64,000 nucleotides of DNA from Eonycteris spelaea (GCA_003508835.1 PUFA01000068.1:8069501-8133500), one strand, 5' to 3'; counted from the stretch's first letter, positions 1 through 11,145 are shown. Numbers and translations: made by a program. Notes: generated from the sequence alone by a model not told the origin.

Positions 1-149
1 TCCAAAACATTAAAAAATAATAATTTCAGTGATAAGTACTATTATAGAAATCTTTATAAAGTACTTTCCTTTTCTTATGTTTAAAATGAAATTATAAAGT
101 TATTTCAGTTTTGAAGTGTCATCATGAGAATCAGCACTGATAATTAAAA

Positions 150-485
150 GGTGCCATTATCTGAGTGCCTACTCTGTGCCAGCTACTGCATTAGGCACCT
201 TCCCTGCAGATGACATAATCAACCCCATTTCCAGATGAGAAAACTGAGGTTCAGAAAAGTAAACAGAATGCACATGTATAAACATGGTTCATGAAGCCCA
301 AGTAACATATATTGTGTTACTACAGTATTCTCAGCAGCCTTAAGACATGGATCAGAAAGGTGCTAATGTCCCATTTTCCAGGTGGGATGTGGAGGCTCAA
401 GAAGGTGGTGACTTGCCCTTCAGGGTCAACAAGTAATGCAAGTTGCCATTCGGATCAGCTTCAGAAAACAAATCCTGTGTTCTTG
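150..485 (-). repeat. MIR SINE relics, two antisense fragments
   Basis: Two pieces (about 150-285 and 330-485) read as MIR in reverse. The first has the 'gtgcctactctgtgccag' end followed by 'ccagatgagaaaactgagg'. The second has 'cccattttccaggtggga' and 'gtgacttgccctt'. Both are strongly diverged. Family assignment is from memory of the MIR consensus; the boundaries are approximate. Confidence 0.75.
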
Positions 486-924
486 TTATAACATTTTACT
501 TCTTGGTGTACACAGTATACAAATAAAATGAGCAAAGCAAGAGGGTGTCGCATATCCCTGATTGGAGGGAATGAGATCATAGCAACTAGAAAGTAATAGA
601 AGATTCTGTGCTAGAAATTGGATATAATAAAAATTCTGTTCTGCAATGAACAGAAGATTCAGCATTATCCTTCTGAAATATTCTTTGAGCTATGATGACA
701 CCTACGCAGATTTCTGAGTTGATTTGGCTGTGTTAATGATATGCAATGGAGGAATAACTGACTTGGGCACTTGAAGTCTGCTTCGTGTGTTAGAGCAAAA
801 AGCAAATGTCTATGGAGTGGGAGAGAAGTAGAATCTTAAGATTTCTTAGCAGACTGTTAATGTATTTTTAAAGAAGGTCTACAGTAAATCTAAAATGCTA
901 AAACTAGATCGGAACTTAGAGACA
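486..924. other. Unassigned non-coding stretch
   Basis: I see no recognisable repeat, open frame of note or RNA gene here. The base composition is ordinary AT-rich mammalian sequence. Confidence 0.5.
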
Positions 925-932
925 CTCTAGAA

Positions 933-1156
933 CAGCAGTCCCCAGCCTTTTTGGTACCAACAACAGGTGCTCCTATGAAGATCTAATGCCTGATGATCTG
1001 AGGTGAAGCCGGAGTGGTGATGCTAGTGCTGGGGAGTGCCTGAAAATACAGACGAGGCTTTGCTCACTAGCCAGCTGCTCACCTCCTGCTGTGTGGCCGA
1101 TTTCTAACACGCCATGGACCAGTACCAGTCTGCAGCACAGGGATTGGGGAACCCAG
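933..1156 (+). mobile_element. Non-autonomous hAT-Charlie (MER1-type) DNA transposon
   Basis: The element starts with 'cagcagtccccagcc' and ends with the diverged complementary terminus 'ttggggaacccag', giving 224 bp with short terminal inverted repeats. Internally it has 'gatctaatgcctgatgatc' and 'cacctcctgctgtgtggcc'. It is flanked by 8-bp direct copies differing at two positions (925-932 ctctagaa, 1157-1164 tcctagaa), as expected for hAT. A second copy of the family, inverted relative to this one, lies at 56217-56428. There is no transposase, so the element was mobilised in trans. The open frame on its minus strand is a by-product. Confidence 0.85.
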
Positions 1157-1354
1157 TCCTAGAACAAATTTTCTATCATCTATTTTAAAGATGAGAGACT
1201 GACATCTCGAAAGGTAGATTACCATATTCCTGTGCACCAAGAGTTGATGTCTGACCTGCATCAGAATTCAGTTACCCTGTAATCCAATCCACTCTCAGCA
1301 TAAATGAATCTTTTGAACAAATGAATAAGAAAAACAAAAAGAAAAACTTTTTTT

Positions 1355-1570
1355 TTTTAGTGCTTGCCGTGTGCCAAGCAAATACAGCTAGGTGTTTTTA
1401 ATATCTTATTTCATTAAATTTTCTCAATCCTGAGAGGTAAATGTTATCTTCCCTATTTTGAAAGGAAATTCAAGCTTAAAGAAGTGACTTGCCTAAACTA
1501 GTCAGTGGCAGAGGAGGAATTCAAATCTTGATCTGCCTAATTCTAAAATCCATGTTCTTTCCACAGTAAC
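1355..1570 (-). repeat. MIR SINE relic, antisense
   Basis: The order 'gtgccaagcaaatacagc', 'tttcattaaattttctcaat', 'gaagtgacttgcctaaac' and 'cagaggaggaattcaaatc' follows the MIR consensus in reverse. It is about 215 bp and diverged. Confidence 0.8.
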
Positions 1571-2335
1571 ACAGGTCATCAAATGCATCACTCAACACTA
1601 AATGCTAACCTGCATCTGTTCCATCAGAGATTGACTTTCTAGGTCCAGAGATGGGTTGAAGTACAGGTGCTTTTCCCTCTAAGTGAAGGGCTTAATAGGA
1701 GAGTTCAAAGCCCTCCAACCTTCTCTGGGCCCCAAGAGGAAGAAAAATAGGATCCCTGGCCAGAAAAGAGAATAAGAGTCTTGCTTTTCACCTCTTGAGA
1801 CACATACTGCTCACTCTTACAGTAGAGAAAGGACTGTAAAGGCGTCCTGGCAGAGTGTTGGTCCTCACGAAACCTTTAACATGAAGAAAATGGCACCTCT
1901 GAGGCCCAACTCTGATGTAATGGCCAGAGCTCAGATCCAGTCCATGTTTTGTGGTTCAGGCTGCCCATAAAATGTGGCTGTAACATCTTTCTATGGGTGA
2001 TCTGGGTGTGGCTTTGATCTTCGTAAAAGTCTAGGCACCAGGACTGAATGGCCCAAATACAAATACACCCACCAACACTATTAAAACATAGAGCTAAAAT
2101 CGATTTTTCACTCATATTTCAAAATGTGATTTGCCTAAATTCAAATGACCACAATATAATCAATCATTGAATGAACATCAGACCTTAGGTCTCTAGCTTC
2201 CAAATAAATTAAGGAACAACTGGTGACCACGAAAGAAAGCATAACTACAAAGTACTTTTCATTCGGGGGTGAAGGAACAAGGTAGTAATGAGGTTTACCT
2301 GGGGATCTGAATCAAGACTCAGCCTGTGCTGAACA
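1571..2335. other. Unassigned non-coding stretch
   Basis: I cannot assign a repeat or gene here. A 79-codon open frame on the minus strand (1876-2115) has no recognisable domain and no supporting signal. Confidence 0.5.
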
Positions 2336-2339
2336 CTGG

Positions 2340-2490
2340 AAGGGCATGGTGGTAAATCAACTGAGGTCATGGTGCTCAAGGGCTTAGAGGAGACACGACA
2401 CAGACAATTAATAATGTTAATTCAAGCAAGAAAGCAACTCAAATCGTAAAAGAGGCTTAGATAAAGTGTGTAACAGATGTGGAAGAGCAC
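2340..2490 (-). repeat. L2 LINE fragment, antisense (weak)
   Basis: The stretch with 'aagggcttagaggagacacg' followed by 'acagacaattaata' resembles the reverse complement of the L2 3' end. It is short and diverged, so the call is tentative. Confidence 0.45.
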
Positions 2491-2544
2491 AATCAGCCAT
2501 ACATTAAGCTTACTTGTGGTAATAGTGGTGGTGGGAAATATAAG

Positions 2545-2775
2545 TTACCATTTGTTGAGTGCTTATATAGACCACGCTCTACAGTGAGAGCTTTACATGC
2601 TTTTTTCACCCTCACCACAACCTAGTGAGGTAACTACTAATCTTAGGTGTTCCTTAAAGAGGGGAGAAAACTGAAGTTCAGAGTAGTTAGGTGACCTGAC
2701 AATCTCAAGAGCCAAAATATGAACTCAGACATAGACTCCTGAGCCCTGACATATAGCCTTTATACTAAATAACTT
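2545..2775 (-). repeat. MIR SINE relic, antisense
   Basis: It reads 'gttgagtgcttatatagac', 'ctcaccacaacctagtgagg', then 'gagaaaactgaagttcagag' and 'tatgaactcagacatagact', which is the MIR order in reverse over nearly its full length. Confidence 0.85.
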
Positions 2776-2928
2776 GTGTGGCCGGAGGTCACCTGTTGAT
2801 CTCCTTCCCCTTAGCATCAGTCTGAAAAGACTCAAAAGCCCATTCTATATCCTATGGAAAGTTCAACATTTTCATCAATAATATTGCATGTTCCATTGTC
2901 TCTAGTTCTACCTTTGGTTCCTAAAGTT

Positions 2929-3100
2929 CTATCAGGAGCCACCTTGCACCTGAACTATCACCATCTGTGAAAATGCTTGTCTCTGGGTTTTCTGCCAAGT
3001 AATAAACCAATTTCCAGAACCATCCTGGTTCCGTTATGTCAAGTGGCATGTAGAGTGAAATACACCTTGTATAATAAAAGCTCCTTTGGGCTTTCCATAA
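2929..3100. repeat. Unidentified direct repeat, copy A
   Basis: This segment lines up with 3913-4075 in the same orientation. Shared blocks in order are 'tctatcaggagcc', 'tgcacctg', 'tctctgcc'-like sequence, 'ccaatttcc', 'tagagtgaaat' and '(a)ataaaag'. The match runs about 165 bp with substitutions and small gaps. I do not recognise the family. The AATAAA-like 3' end would suit an LTR or a retroposon tail, but that is a guess. Confidence 0.65.
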
Positions 3101-3484
3101 TTCTGTGACTCAGTGAAGTAATTGCATAACTATTCACAGAGACAATTTGAGACTCTATCTAGGAAAAGGATATCTAAATGTGTAAACAGCATCAAAGGCC
3201 AAAAACTAGACTCTTCCTTCATTGGTTGGAAGACTGGACCAGAGTTGACTTGAGATTTTCACTAAATCTCGACGGTAGCCAAAGCTGTCTCCCTCTAGAG
3301 ACCTGGAGTCTTAGCTGAAGGCAACTGCTATAAATTTAAAATTTCTTTGAGGTTTCCTTTATGAATCTTAAAATGCCTTGTAAACTTTGATATCTACTTC
3401 ATAAAGTATAATATCTTTGTCATAGTATAAAAATGACACTTTATCACTTAACTTGCTTAAATTTTTTTTTCCCCCAATTAGGGA
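3101..3484. other. Unassigned non-coding stretch
   Basis: Nothing recognisable apart from a T-rich run near 3462-3475. Confidence 0.5.
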
Positions 3485-3700
3485 TTTGGAACTGGGGGAG
3501 GTATGTTCCAGGAAGTGTACTTAGAACTTTACAAATGCTATTTTATGTAATTCTCACAACCCTAGAAGAAAGATATTCCTATATTTTAGTTGAGGAGACT
3601 AAGTTATACAGTGGTTAAAATGCTCATCCATCATTACAGCTAGTAAGAGAAGAATTCTAAATTCAGGTTATCTGACTCCAAAGTTGAAGCTCTGGAACAG
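3485..3700 (-). repeat. MIR SINE relic, antisense
   Basis: It contains 'gtaattctcacaaccctaga' followed by 'gttgaggagactaagttata' and 'gaattctaaattcaggttat', the MIR order in reverse. Confidence 0.75.
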
Positions 3701-3912
3701 AATGACCCCCTTTCTTACTTTGTAGGGTTGGCTGGGTATCCATGTATTTACATGTCCTTATTGAAAGAAATGATAAAGTCACACTGAGGATTGCACTTAG
3801 GAAAAAGATAGTGTGACAGCTCAGCCTGTCATCAGAACCCAGAGGCCCACAGAATCTAAAAGATGATTGCATCAGATAGGAGGAGGCCTCCCAAATTAGT
3901 CTCCAGAGATGC

Positions 3913-4075
3913 TCTATCAGGAGCCCCATGCACCTGGACTAACACCTCCTATGGAAATGCCTGTCTCCAGCTCCTCTGCAAACTGCCAACCCAATTTCCT
4001 GAGGCATTGTCGGGGCAATTAGCCTGGGCTGTGGTAGAGTGAAATGCACCTGATAAAATAAAAAGGCTTTGCACA
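3913..4075. repeat. Unidentified direct repeat, copy B
   Basis: Partner of 2929-3100 in the same orientation, about 985 bp downstream. It shares 'tctatcaggagcc', 'gcacctg', 'gaaatgc.tgtctc', 'aatttcc' and 'gtagagtgaaat', and ends in 'gataaaataaaaa'. The flanking sequences do not obviously match, so this looks like two insertions of one family rather than a local duplication. Confidence 0.65.
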
Positions 4076-4394
4076 AAAACATCCTAAATCTGATAATGTG
4101 GATCTCAGCAAGTTGTCTGAAATTCAAGTAGGAAAATAGTTCAAGCAATTTGGCTATACCTTGCAAAATGAAACGAGAAAGATCTCTTTCCTCATTTGCC
4201 TGATCCTACTTCTTTCTGGAGATTTAAGGATTACTTTCAAACTCATGGGAAAATTTTCAAAACTGAAAGATAATACAGTTTCAGAGAAGCAGACTCTGTG
4301 CTTTATTGGGGTTGAAGTCAACATTAGTACGTTGGGGAATCGCAATGAATTCCAGTCCTATAGCCTGCTGTACCCTTTCCTCACCATATAACAT

Positions 4395-4550
4395 GAAAAT
4401 CAGAATATTACTGTCAGACTTGGGCTCAAACTTCAGCCCTGACACTTTCATGCTATCTGATCTGAACAAATTACTAAACTTAATCACTCTTTGTTTCCTC
4501 CCCTTAAAACGGGAAGGGCACTACTTCTCTAGCAAGACAAGTGAGATAGT
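4395..4550 (+). repeat. MIR SINE relic, sense
   Basis: It reads 'gtcagacttgggctcaaact', then 'ctgatctgaacaaattacta' and 'tttgtttcctccccttaaaa', matching the MIR core and 3' side. Confidence 0.7.
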
Positions 4551-4579
4551 AATTCTCTTCCTTCTCTATCTACACATCC

Positions 4580-4770
4580 CATTTTCACACCTCCATAACT
4601 TTGTATAGGCTGTTTCTTTTGCCTGAAATGCCATTTCCCATTTTCTACCTAGAAAAATCTCCCTGATATTTGATGGCCCACCTCAAAAGTCATCTATTCA
4701 AGTAAGCCTCCTAGTATCTTCCTGTCACCCTCAGCCGCAGATATTATAGCTTCTCCTTTTATACTCAGTA
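4580..4770 (+). repeat. L2 LINE 3' fragment, sense
   Basis: It has 'tgcctgaaatgccatttccc', 'cctcaaaagtcatctattca' and 'aagcctcctagtatcttcct', which parallel the L2 3' region. Confidence 0.75.
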
Positions 4771-5110
4771 GCCATTAGTCCACATCGGAGCAGTGATGAT
4801 TTAGGAAATGATGCACACCAGGGCTAGCAGGTTCATCTGCTCATCAGCAACTATAGGGTACAATGACTAACAGGGAAAATGCAGTTCCTGTGCCATTAAA
4901 CTGTGGATCCATCAGTGCCACAAATAGCGACTGGGTCCTTACTATGGGCCTGCCTCGTGAAATATGTAAAGATGAATCAGTGGAAAACTCTAATTCATTA
5001 CCTAACAGAGGAAAATGTATGGACCGAGAGACTATAAAATTTAGATAGAAAGCCAGCCAAGTCCTAAGAGTGACTCAGATAAAGTACTATGGAAGCTGAA
5101 AAGGGAAGTG
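4771..5110. other. Mostly unassigned; possible L2 antisense relic
   Basis: The part around 4920-5000 ('tccttactatgggcctgcct', 'gatgaatcag') faintly resembles antisense L2. The rest is unassigned. Confidence 0.35.
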
Positions 5111-5114
5111 AAAT

Positions 5115-5310
5115 AGACATGCACACAGCATGCAATTTGTGCCAGGCACTGTGCAAAGTACATTTACAAAGTCACCCCCCAACCAACCTCAGAGGAAAAT
5201 GTTATCAGCCCTACTTTAATGATGATAAATCTGAGACTGAAAATGGGTTCAACAACATATTCAAAGTTATAAGGCTTTTAGGGAGTGGAATTAAGATGTG
5301 AGCTAGTGCT
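5115..5310 (-). repeat. MIR SINE relic, antisense
   Basis: It runs from 'gtgccaggcactgtgcaaag' through 'ctactttaatgatgataaat' to 'ggagtggaattaagatgtga', the MIR order in reverse. Confidence 0.85.
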
Positions 5311-6400
5311 GACTCCATACTGTCTCTGTTCACTCTCCAAACTTCAATTTTCATGTAGTCATGATAACCTGAGCATGATCTTTGCAAATCCAAATGACAC
5401 CATTTCATTTATATTTTAAAGTACAGCAATACTTTAATCCCCAGCATTTAGACAGAGCATACAAAGGCCTGTTATTAATATGCCGATGCCCTGCATTAGG
5501 GTCTCCAGGTCAATACTGGCTCATTTTGTCATAATAAATGCACGCTTGAATCAGTGTGGCCCAAACTCCATTGCCTGCCTCTTGATGCCTATATTAAGGC
5601 AGAACTGATCTCTTTCTCTAAGCTGAACACTACCCCCACCCCATGTATGTAATTGGAACATAGTTAATTGCCTTCTACTTCCAAAGAGCCAAGCATTCTG
5701 AGACCCATCTCCTTGCAACAGTTCTTTAGTATTTTATCTTTCTTGACAGCCAGCCAATCCATTCAGGGCCCTTTTATAATTTGTATTGATTTGCATTTAT
5801 CCACAGTAGAGCCCATTTGCAAACCCTCACTGGAGTTCTCAGCCAGTTTTAATGACCAAGAAACCTGTCATTTGGAGTTGACACGACCTAAAACATCATG
5901 TGAAACTCAAGGGTGTTCATCCTGCTCACCTTGAGGGCTCCAAGATCAGCCCAGTGTCAGTGTCTTTGACCACAAAGGTAATTGGAACTTGTCTCTTACT
6001 CTGCAAATCTGAGTTACTTTATCCATGGCACCATATCCAGTGTAACTTTATGGAGATAAAAAGCAGTGGTCACCACAGCAGACTGGCTTCATCTTGCTCA
6101 AAGAGGGGATGTGGTTAGACCATATGATAGTTTTACTTAGAACTGGTTGGCAGCATTAAACATTTTGTGAGATGTCACACACAAATCAGATTTCAGCTTT
6201 CCATGGAACCTGAATGTCTGGCAGATCTGGACCCACATGCCCACCTGATGATTGTCAGCTGAGCTGTTTGGTAGCTTGTCTCCTAGACAGTTTCCCCACT
6301 TCAGATTGTATTTCACCCACATGTTTTAGTGCTTATGTAATCTACCCAGTCCCTTTGGATGTTTGAGTGTATGGCCCTCTAATTTAAATATAAAAGAGAT
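5311..6400. other. Unassigned, repeat-poor non-coding stretch
   Basis: About 1.1 kb with no repeat I recognise. Overlapping open frames of 88 and 72 codons (5668-6118) on the plus strand show no domain, no splice context I trust and no homology known to me. I treat them as chance. Confidence 0.45.
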
Positions 6401-6404
6401 TGAT

Positions 6405-6550
6405 GTTCAAGTCTTGATTCCCTGGCAACCAGCCATACGGATTTGGGCAAGGCACTCATGCTCCAAGCTCTTGTTTCCTGATTCTTAAAGATGAAGAAGT
6501 GAATCTATTCTGTCTGGACTAGACACTCTGCTAGGTACACTAAAAATGCA
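6405..6550 (+). repeat. MIR SINE relic, sense
   Basis: It contains 'atacggatttgggcaaggca' and 'cttgtttcctgattcttaaa', the MIR core and 3' side. It is diverged. Confidence 0.65.
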
Positions 6551-6869
6551 AAAAGAAATTAGAGAGTACTTATTCTAGGATTATTATTGAGAACAATAGG
6601 TAAAAAGTGTTATTTTATGGACTTACTATATAGGATAACATGAAAAAATGTATACTGGAAGGGCATATGGGTGTGCACCATGGGAAAAAGATCCTCAAGG
6701 GTAGGGATGCATTTGGATAGTAAGAGACTTCAGAGATCCAGGTTACTGCAAGAAAACATTCTTACCTGTACCAGATGGTCAACACCCCCAGCCGACACTG
6801 AAATGGCAGCTGTCATTCACCTCAGAGAGGACCACAAACGGAATTCCTAGCATCACTCTGGGATTTTGT

Positions 6870-7240
6870 TTTACTTTTCAGAGGTGTAGGTGATACAGTG
6901 GTGAACAAGAAAAAAATAATGGGGCTTACATTACAAATACAAGGGAGCACTGAATGAGTAAACAAATCAAGAAAAACAAGTCATGCCAATGAAGCTAAAC
7001 ATGAAGAAAAGAAAATCGAATAATACAATGGAGGATGATCAAGGAAAGTATTTGATAGGGTGCTGAAGGAGAGTCGTTTTGAGGTAGGGCCGTAAGAGTT
7101 AAAACTAAAAAAAAAGGGGGGGGGGGTGGAATCAGTTTTGGAAAAGACCTAAGAGAAAGCACTGCAGATCTCATGATCTAACAGGACCTAGTACAAGAGC
7201 ACTGAGCGGGATGACACTGAGCCCAGAACAGCAGAGCTGC
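6870..7240 (-). repeat. L2 LINE 3' fragment, antisense
   Basis: The order 'gatacagtggtgaacaag', 'gggcttacattacaaataca' and 'gagtaaacaaatcaag' matches the reverse of the L2 3' end. Further on it has 'ggaaaagacctaagagaaag'. It includes an A9-G10 run at about 7109-7127. Confidence 0.75.
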
Positions 7241-7326
7241 TGTTTATGGTGCCATGACTTCCAGCAAGATAGGGTGCAGACCAGTGCCACTGGGAAGGCT
7301 CTCCTAGCCACGTGCCCAAGAACTGA

Positions 7327-7358
7327 AGAGAGAGAGAGCGAGAGAGAGCGCGCGCGCT
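7327..7358. repeat. (GA)n changing into (GC)n simple repeat
   Basis: Alternating GA units interrupted by GC steps end in a CGCGCGCG block. This purine-pyrimidine alternation is a local Z-DNA-type motif. Confidence 0.85.
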
Positions 7359-8165
7359 TCTCTACTCATTTTCTAAGCTGTTAATGAAAACATCTATGTT
7401 CTATCTGAATTATGTAGGAATGCCAAGACAAAATATACTCAAGAAACACTTCTGTAAATTCCTCTCCCTGTCTTCCCATCTTCCCACTCCACTTTGTGTT
7501 CATACCATGGACATCAGATACAAAGTAGATAGATATTCTGGCAAAGCTCAGGTCACATCTTAGGATAAGGATAGGCCTGCCCTCGCTTAACAGATTGAGG
7601 ACAAAACAGATAAGAAAGAGCCAAGATAGGAAATCAGTTTATGGCCATCAGATAAATGACTCACATGCATCAGCTTCATCTCCCTTGCACACGGCAGACA
7701 TTATTAATAGATCATGATTCTCTTTCTTGCTGAGACCAACTGTGACTGTGGAATCCTTCCCAACTCACGGTTCTAAGCAGTCACAGTAAATCGACCCAGT
7801 CTGGAACAAGAGATGAAATGTATATGTTAACCCAGAACTTCAACCATTCATTGAGGCAAAGCAGAGATCCGGGTTACTGCAAGATAGGTGGAAATGGAAA
7901 AGCTGTCTAACCAAGTAACGTGTGCAGAGGTACCCTTGTTTCCCATCTTATCACACACACACACGGAGATACACACACACAGTGGGAAGCTCTCATCATT
8001 GATTTATTTATTAGCTTGAATAAAAAACAGCCGCATGTCAAAGTAGCTATATAGGGTAGTTACTTTTTTTGACCCAGCTAGGGAGGGATAGTCACTAAGC
8101 CCGTGAGTACCTATATCATTGAGTCTTGCCATGACTGGTGAGGAGGACACAAGTCAGTCAGTTAA
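7359..8165. other. Unassigned stretch with short (CA)n blocks
   Basis: No repeat family or gene was recognised. Interrupted CA repeats lie at about 7951-7981. Confidence 0.5.
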
Positions 8166-8169
8166 AACT

Positions 8170-8400
8170 CTATAGAAAGGATCTAGTTATTAGTTCAGGC
8201 TCTGGAGCCAGATGCCCAGGTTTATACTGACTCTGCCATTTAACAGTTGTGTGGCTGTGTTACTCAACCTCACTGGGCCTCAGTTCTCTCATCTGTAAAA
8301 TGGGTATAAGAAATATGCCTACTTTATAGGTCTGTTGAAAGGATTACACCAGTTAATACATGTAAAGTGCTTAAAATCAGGCCCAGTAAATAGCGCGAAC
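8170..8400 (+). repeat. MIR SINE, near full length, sense
   Basis: This is one of the best MIR copies here: 'ctctggagccagatgcccag', 'ctctgccatttaacagttgt', 'ctcatctgtaaaatgggtat' and 'catgtaaagtgcttaaaatc' appear in consensus order. Confidence 0.93.
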
Positions 8401-8579
8401 TTAATAAACGTGAAGGTATGTAAACAGATTAAGACCAAGCCGAATTCAGACACAGCTGAGACTCAGAAAACCAGGCAGGAAGTTTATCTTCAAGCAATGA
8501 AAGGCCCTGGTGTCTGAAAGGACAACCAGGAAGGGGAAGGCAGGGCCCAGACACAGGAGGGACTGAGTTACCCCGGGGT

Positions 8580-8765
8580 CTGGAACAGACATGGGCTCAG
8601 GGCCAGGCAGGCTGGTTGTGATCTCAGCTCAGCAGCTTCTCAGCAAGTCACTTGCCCTTTAGGAGGCTTCGTTTCCTCATTTGCGGCACAGGTACAATAT
8701 TAATACTTGACTCACGGCTTTGATGGAGGACCAGATATCAGCATTGAGTCTGGCTCCGAGGGCGT
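8580..8765 (+). repeat. MIR SINE relic, sense
   Basis: It includes 'cagcaagtcacttgcccttt', 'gtttcctcatttgcggcaca' and 'ttgactcacggctttgatgg', matching MIR order. Confidence 0.75.
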
Positions 8766-9840
8766 GGTCAGAAAATGTGAGTTATTGCCCAACAATGGAG
8801 GTTCTCGGGGCCAGGGATGAAGGAAAGGATGGAGTCGGGAAAAGTGAGAAGGAGAGGGGGGAAACAATTTGGTGCCCTGATGGGGCTGCAGGTGAGACTA
8901 GGAATCAGGAAGGTGGAGACTAGGAGTCAGTTGCTGGCAGAATCCCCGGCATCAAAGCCTGGAAAAGTCAGAGACGGGCCTGGAGCCTTGTGCTGCAAGT
9001 TGTGCGGCACCAAGTCAGATCCTTAACCTCTCACGGCCAAGGGCAGAGAGGGTCTTAGGAGTCGTGAAAGAGACTGCAGGTGCAGGATGTAGGTCATGGT
9101 AGGGGAAGAAAAGAGGGCCTGGGACCATCAGGGCCTGGCAGCACAGATCTGCTCAGCCACAAGAAAGAAGAGGTCCTAGAGTCCTCAAAGCTGTGATTTT
9201 TAACCCATATTCTCAGGATCTGAGGGGAAGGTCAAGAGAGCAGAACTCTGCATGTTAACCAGAGTTGCTTCAGTTTTACTTCTTTTATAAGTTGGGATTC
9301 CATGTAGTTTTGTTTAAAGGTAAAGTCATGCTGCTTTTTAAAAATAGTTTCAAAACCACTGCTTTGAAAACAGAAGTCTTGAGTTTTCGAATCGTAGTGG
9401 CTTAGAATTAAAAACCCCCCTAGGAGCCATTTTACCTATTTTCCCAAAGCAGGAAAATGTCCCCTGCCACCTGTGAGGGCAACATCCACTCTTTCTTGGT
9501 TATGTTTGTTGACAGGATGTCACTACTTTATAATGTCAGTGTGGAGCTCCTCTAATTGTTAGAAAATTCACCCTGTTATCTCGAGATGATATCAGATTTC
9601 CTCTGACTTCCATCCATTGCTCTCATTCTGCCCTCAGGAAATTTGCTCCCATTGGCCCCCACAGCAGGCTGTCTGTTACATTTTCTAAAGACATGTCCAC
9701 TCGTATCACTCTCCTTCTAAATGTACTCACATTGCTCCAGTATGAGCTTACTGAGTATAGGGTCATACTGTAGCTACTCACCTCTGTATTCCCATTGTAT
9801 GGTAGAAGGAAAGAGCTCAGTTTTTCATGAGTATGTGGAT
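8766..9840. other. Unassigned stretch, purine-rich near 8800-9200
   Basis: No repeat or gene assigned. The G-rich part (8800-9190) holds overlapping open frames of 67 and 69 codons that owe their length to skewed composition. Confidence 0.45.
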
Positions 9841-9953
9841 GAAAGGAAGGAAGGAAGGAGGGAGGGAGGGAAGGAAGGGAAGGGAAGGGAAGGGAAGGGA
9901 AGGAAGGAAGGAAGGAAGGAAGGAAGGAAGGAAGGAAGGAAGGAAGGAAGGAG
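9841..9953 (+). repeat. 113-nt pure purine tract, (GGAA)n and (GGGAA)n
   Basis: Every base from 9841 to 9953 is A or G. Eight GGG runs fall within about 40 nt (9860-9899), separated by one, two or six bases, which fits the intramolecular G-quadruplex pattern several times over. The rest is GGAA repeats. The Lys/Glu/Arg/Gly-rich peptides read from it (for example 9721-10023) are artefacts. Confidence 0.95.
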
Positions 9954-9984
9954 CAAGCAAGCTAGCTCAGGCTCTTACAGAACA

Positions 9985-10105
9985 TCAATTCAACATTATA
10001 ATTTTATTAAAAGAACCATCTAAAGCTCAGAGAAATTATGTGAATTACCCAAGAATCCTTAGTGGCAGAGCCAGAATAAGCATCTATGTTTCCTGATTCC
10101 CATAT
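9985..10105 (-). repeat. MIR SINE fragment, antisense
   Basis: It reads 'aaagctcagagaaattatgt' and 'agtggcagagccagaataag', the MIR core in reverse. Confidence 0.75.
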
Positions 10106-10440
10106 GACGTGACCTCGGGACCTAGAAAGGCCCCTGGGAAATGTGATGTGCAAAGTCAGCTGGAAACTATGGTTTGCAAAAATCAGCTCCTGTAATCCAG
10201 AACCGAGCAGGGGAGGGGTGGGGAGGGGAGTGGTTCCGAAGGCACACAGGCAAGTGACTGTGCAGACATCAGAGCCAACTGTGTGCACTTCAGGTTTCCT
10301 AGTTCGTTCCGCAAACCTTCTTGAGCACACAGCGAGTCGGGCTCCAAGCCAGGGCCTGAGGAGGAACCCAAGGCAACCAAACCTCCATAAGGAACGTGTT
10401 CACGACTAGGTGTAAGCCAAGGCAAGCTGTGCTTTGTGGA
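10106..10440. other. Unassigned, relatively GC-rich non-coding stretch
   Basis: It carries open frames on both strands (107 codons minus, 88 codons plus) over the same bases, as GC-rich sequence often does. None has a recognisable motif. Confidence 0.4.
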
Positions 10441-10830
10441 TTTCAGAAATGTCAGCTAAGTGCCATGAGAAAGCAGAGGAGGGAGTGATTCATTCCACCT
10501 GGGAATATCTGAGAACGTTTCATGGAAAAGTAGGCATTTGACTTACGCCATAGTGGTGCAAAAAAAAAACACAAGTGAGCAAAGACAAAAAGGAAATGAA
10601 GTAGAGGGGTGTGGTTTGGCTGGAGTCGTAGGGGGTAGGTAGTGAAATGGTGAAAAAAGTTACAAAGATAGGCTGGGGCCTCACAGAGGAAAAGAGGACT
10701 TAGCTTCTTTTCTATACCAGAAGGAATTACCGAAGGGTCTGTTCAGAGGAGCGATATGGTGAGACCTGTCTATGCTGTAGGAATACTGTGGGAGCCTGTC
10801 CTGGAAGCCTGCCCTAGGATATACCAGCCG
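10441..10830 (-). repeat. L2 LINE fragment, antisense
   Basis: It has 'gggaatatctgagaacgttt' and later 'gggtctgttcagaggagcga', which resemble the internal 3' part of L2 in reverse. It is diverged, with an A9 run near 10561. Confidence 0.55.
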
Positions 10831-11145
10831 TGCCTGGCTGCACAGACTCCTCCCACCGCTGCCAAGCCTGTGGCAGCCTTCCAGGCGGCCCCACCCTCCC
10901 AGCCTGCAGGGTTTTTCCTTTAGCAGTTTGAATGGAAAAGATGGACATGTATGGATTGAGATAACACAGTAGCAGAGAACTTGATTCCTCCTCCTCCTCC
11001 TCCTCTCTAAGGCTGGGAATGGGGTGTCTAACAGTAGCTCCTGGGAAGCTCTCATTCTGGGCTCCACCGGGCACCTTATCACTACTATGTACAGTAATGA
11101 TGTGGCTCTACCTCCCCCACTAGCCGTGAGTTTCCCTAAGCAGAG
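10831..11145. other. Unassigned stretch with a (CTC)n block
   Basis: A short CTC triplet run lies at about 10988-11004. The overlapping minus-strand frames (133 and 86 codons) read partly through it and carry poly-Arg or poly-Glu segments, so they are not convincing proteins. Confidence 0.45.

Noticed and set aside
7327..7358. CpG island or promoter at the GCGCGC run
   Set aside because: The CG-rich part is only about 10 nt at the end of a GA repeat; the surroundings are CpG-poor.
9721..10096. 100- and 89-codon frames rich in Glu, Gly, Lys and Arg
   Set aside because: They read through the GGAA/GGGAA tract; low complexity explains their length.
10681..11082. 133-codon minus-strand frame with a poly-Arg segment
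   Set aside because: The Arg run is the (CTC)n repeat read backwards, and the rest overlaps L2-like sequence and unassigned DNA without a domain.
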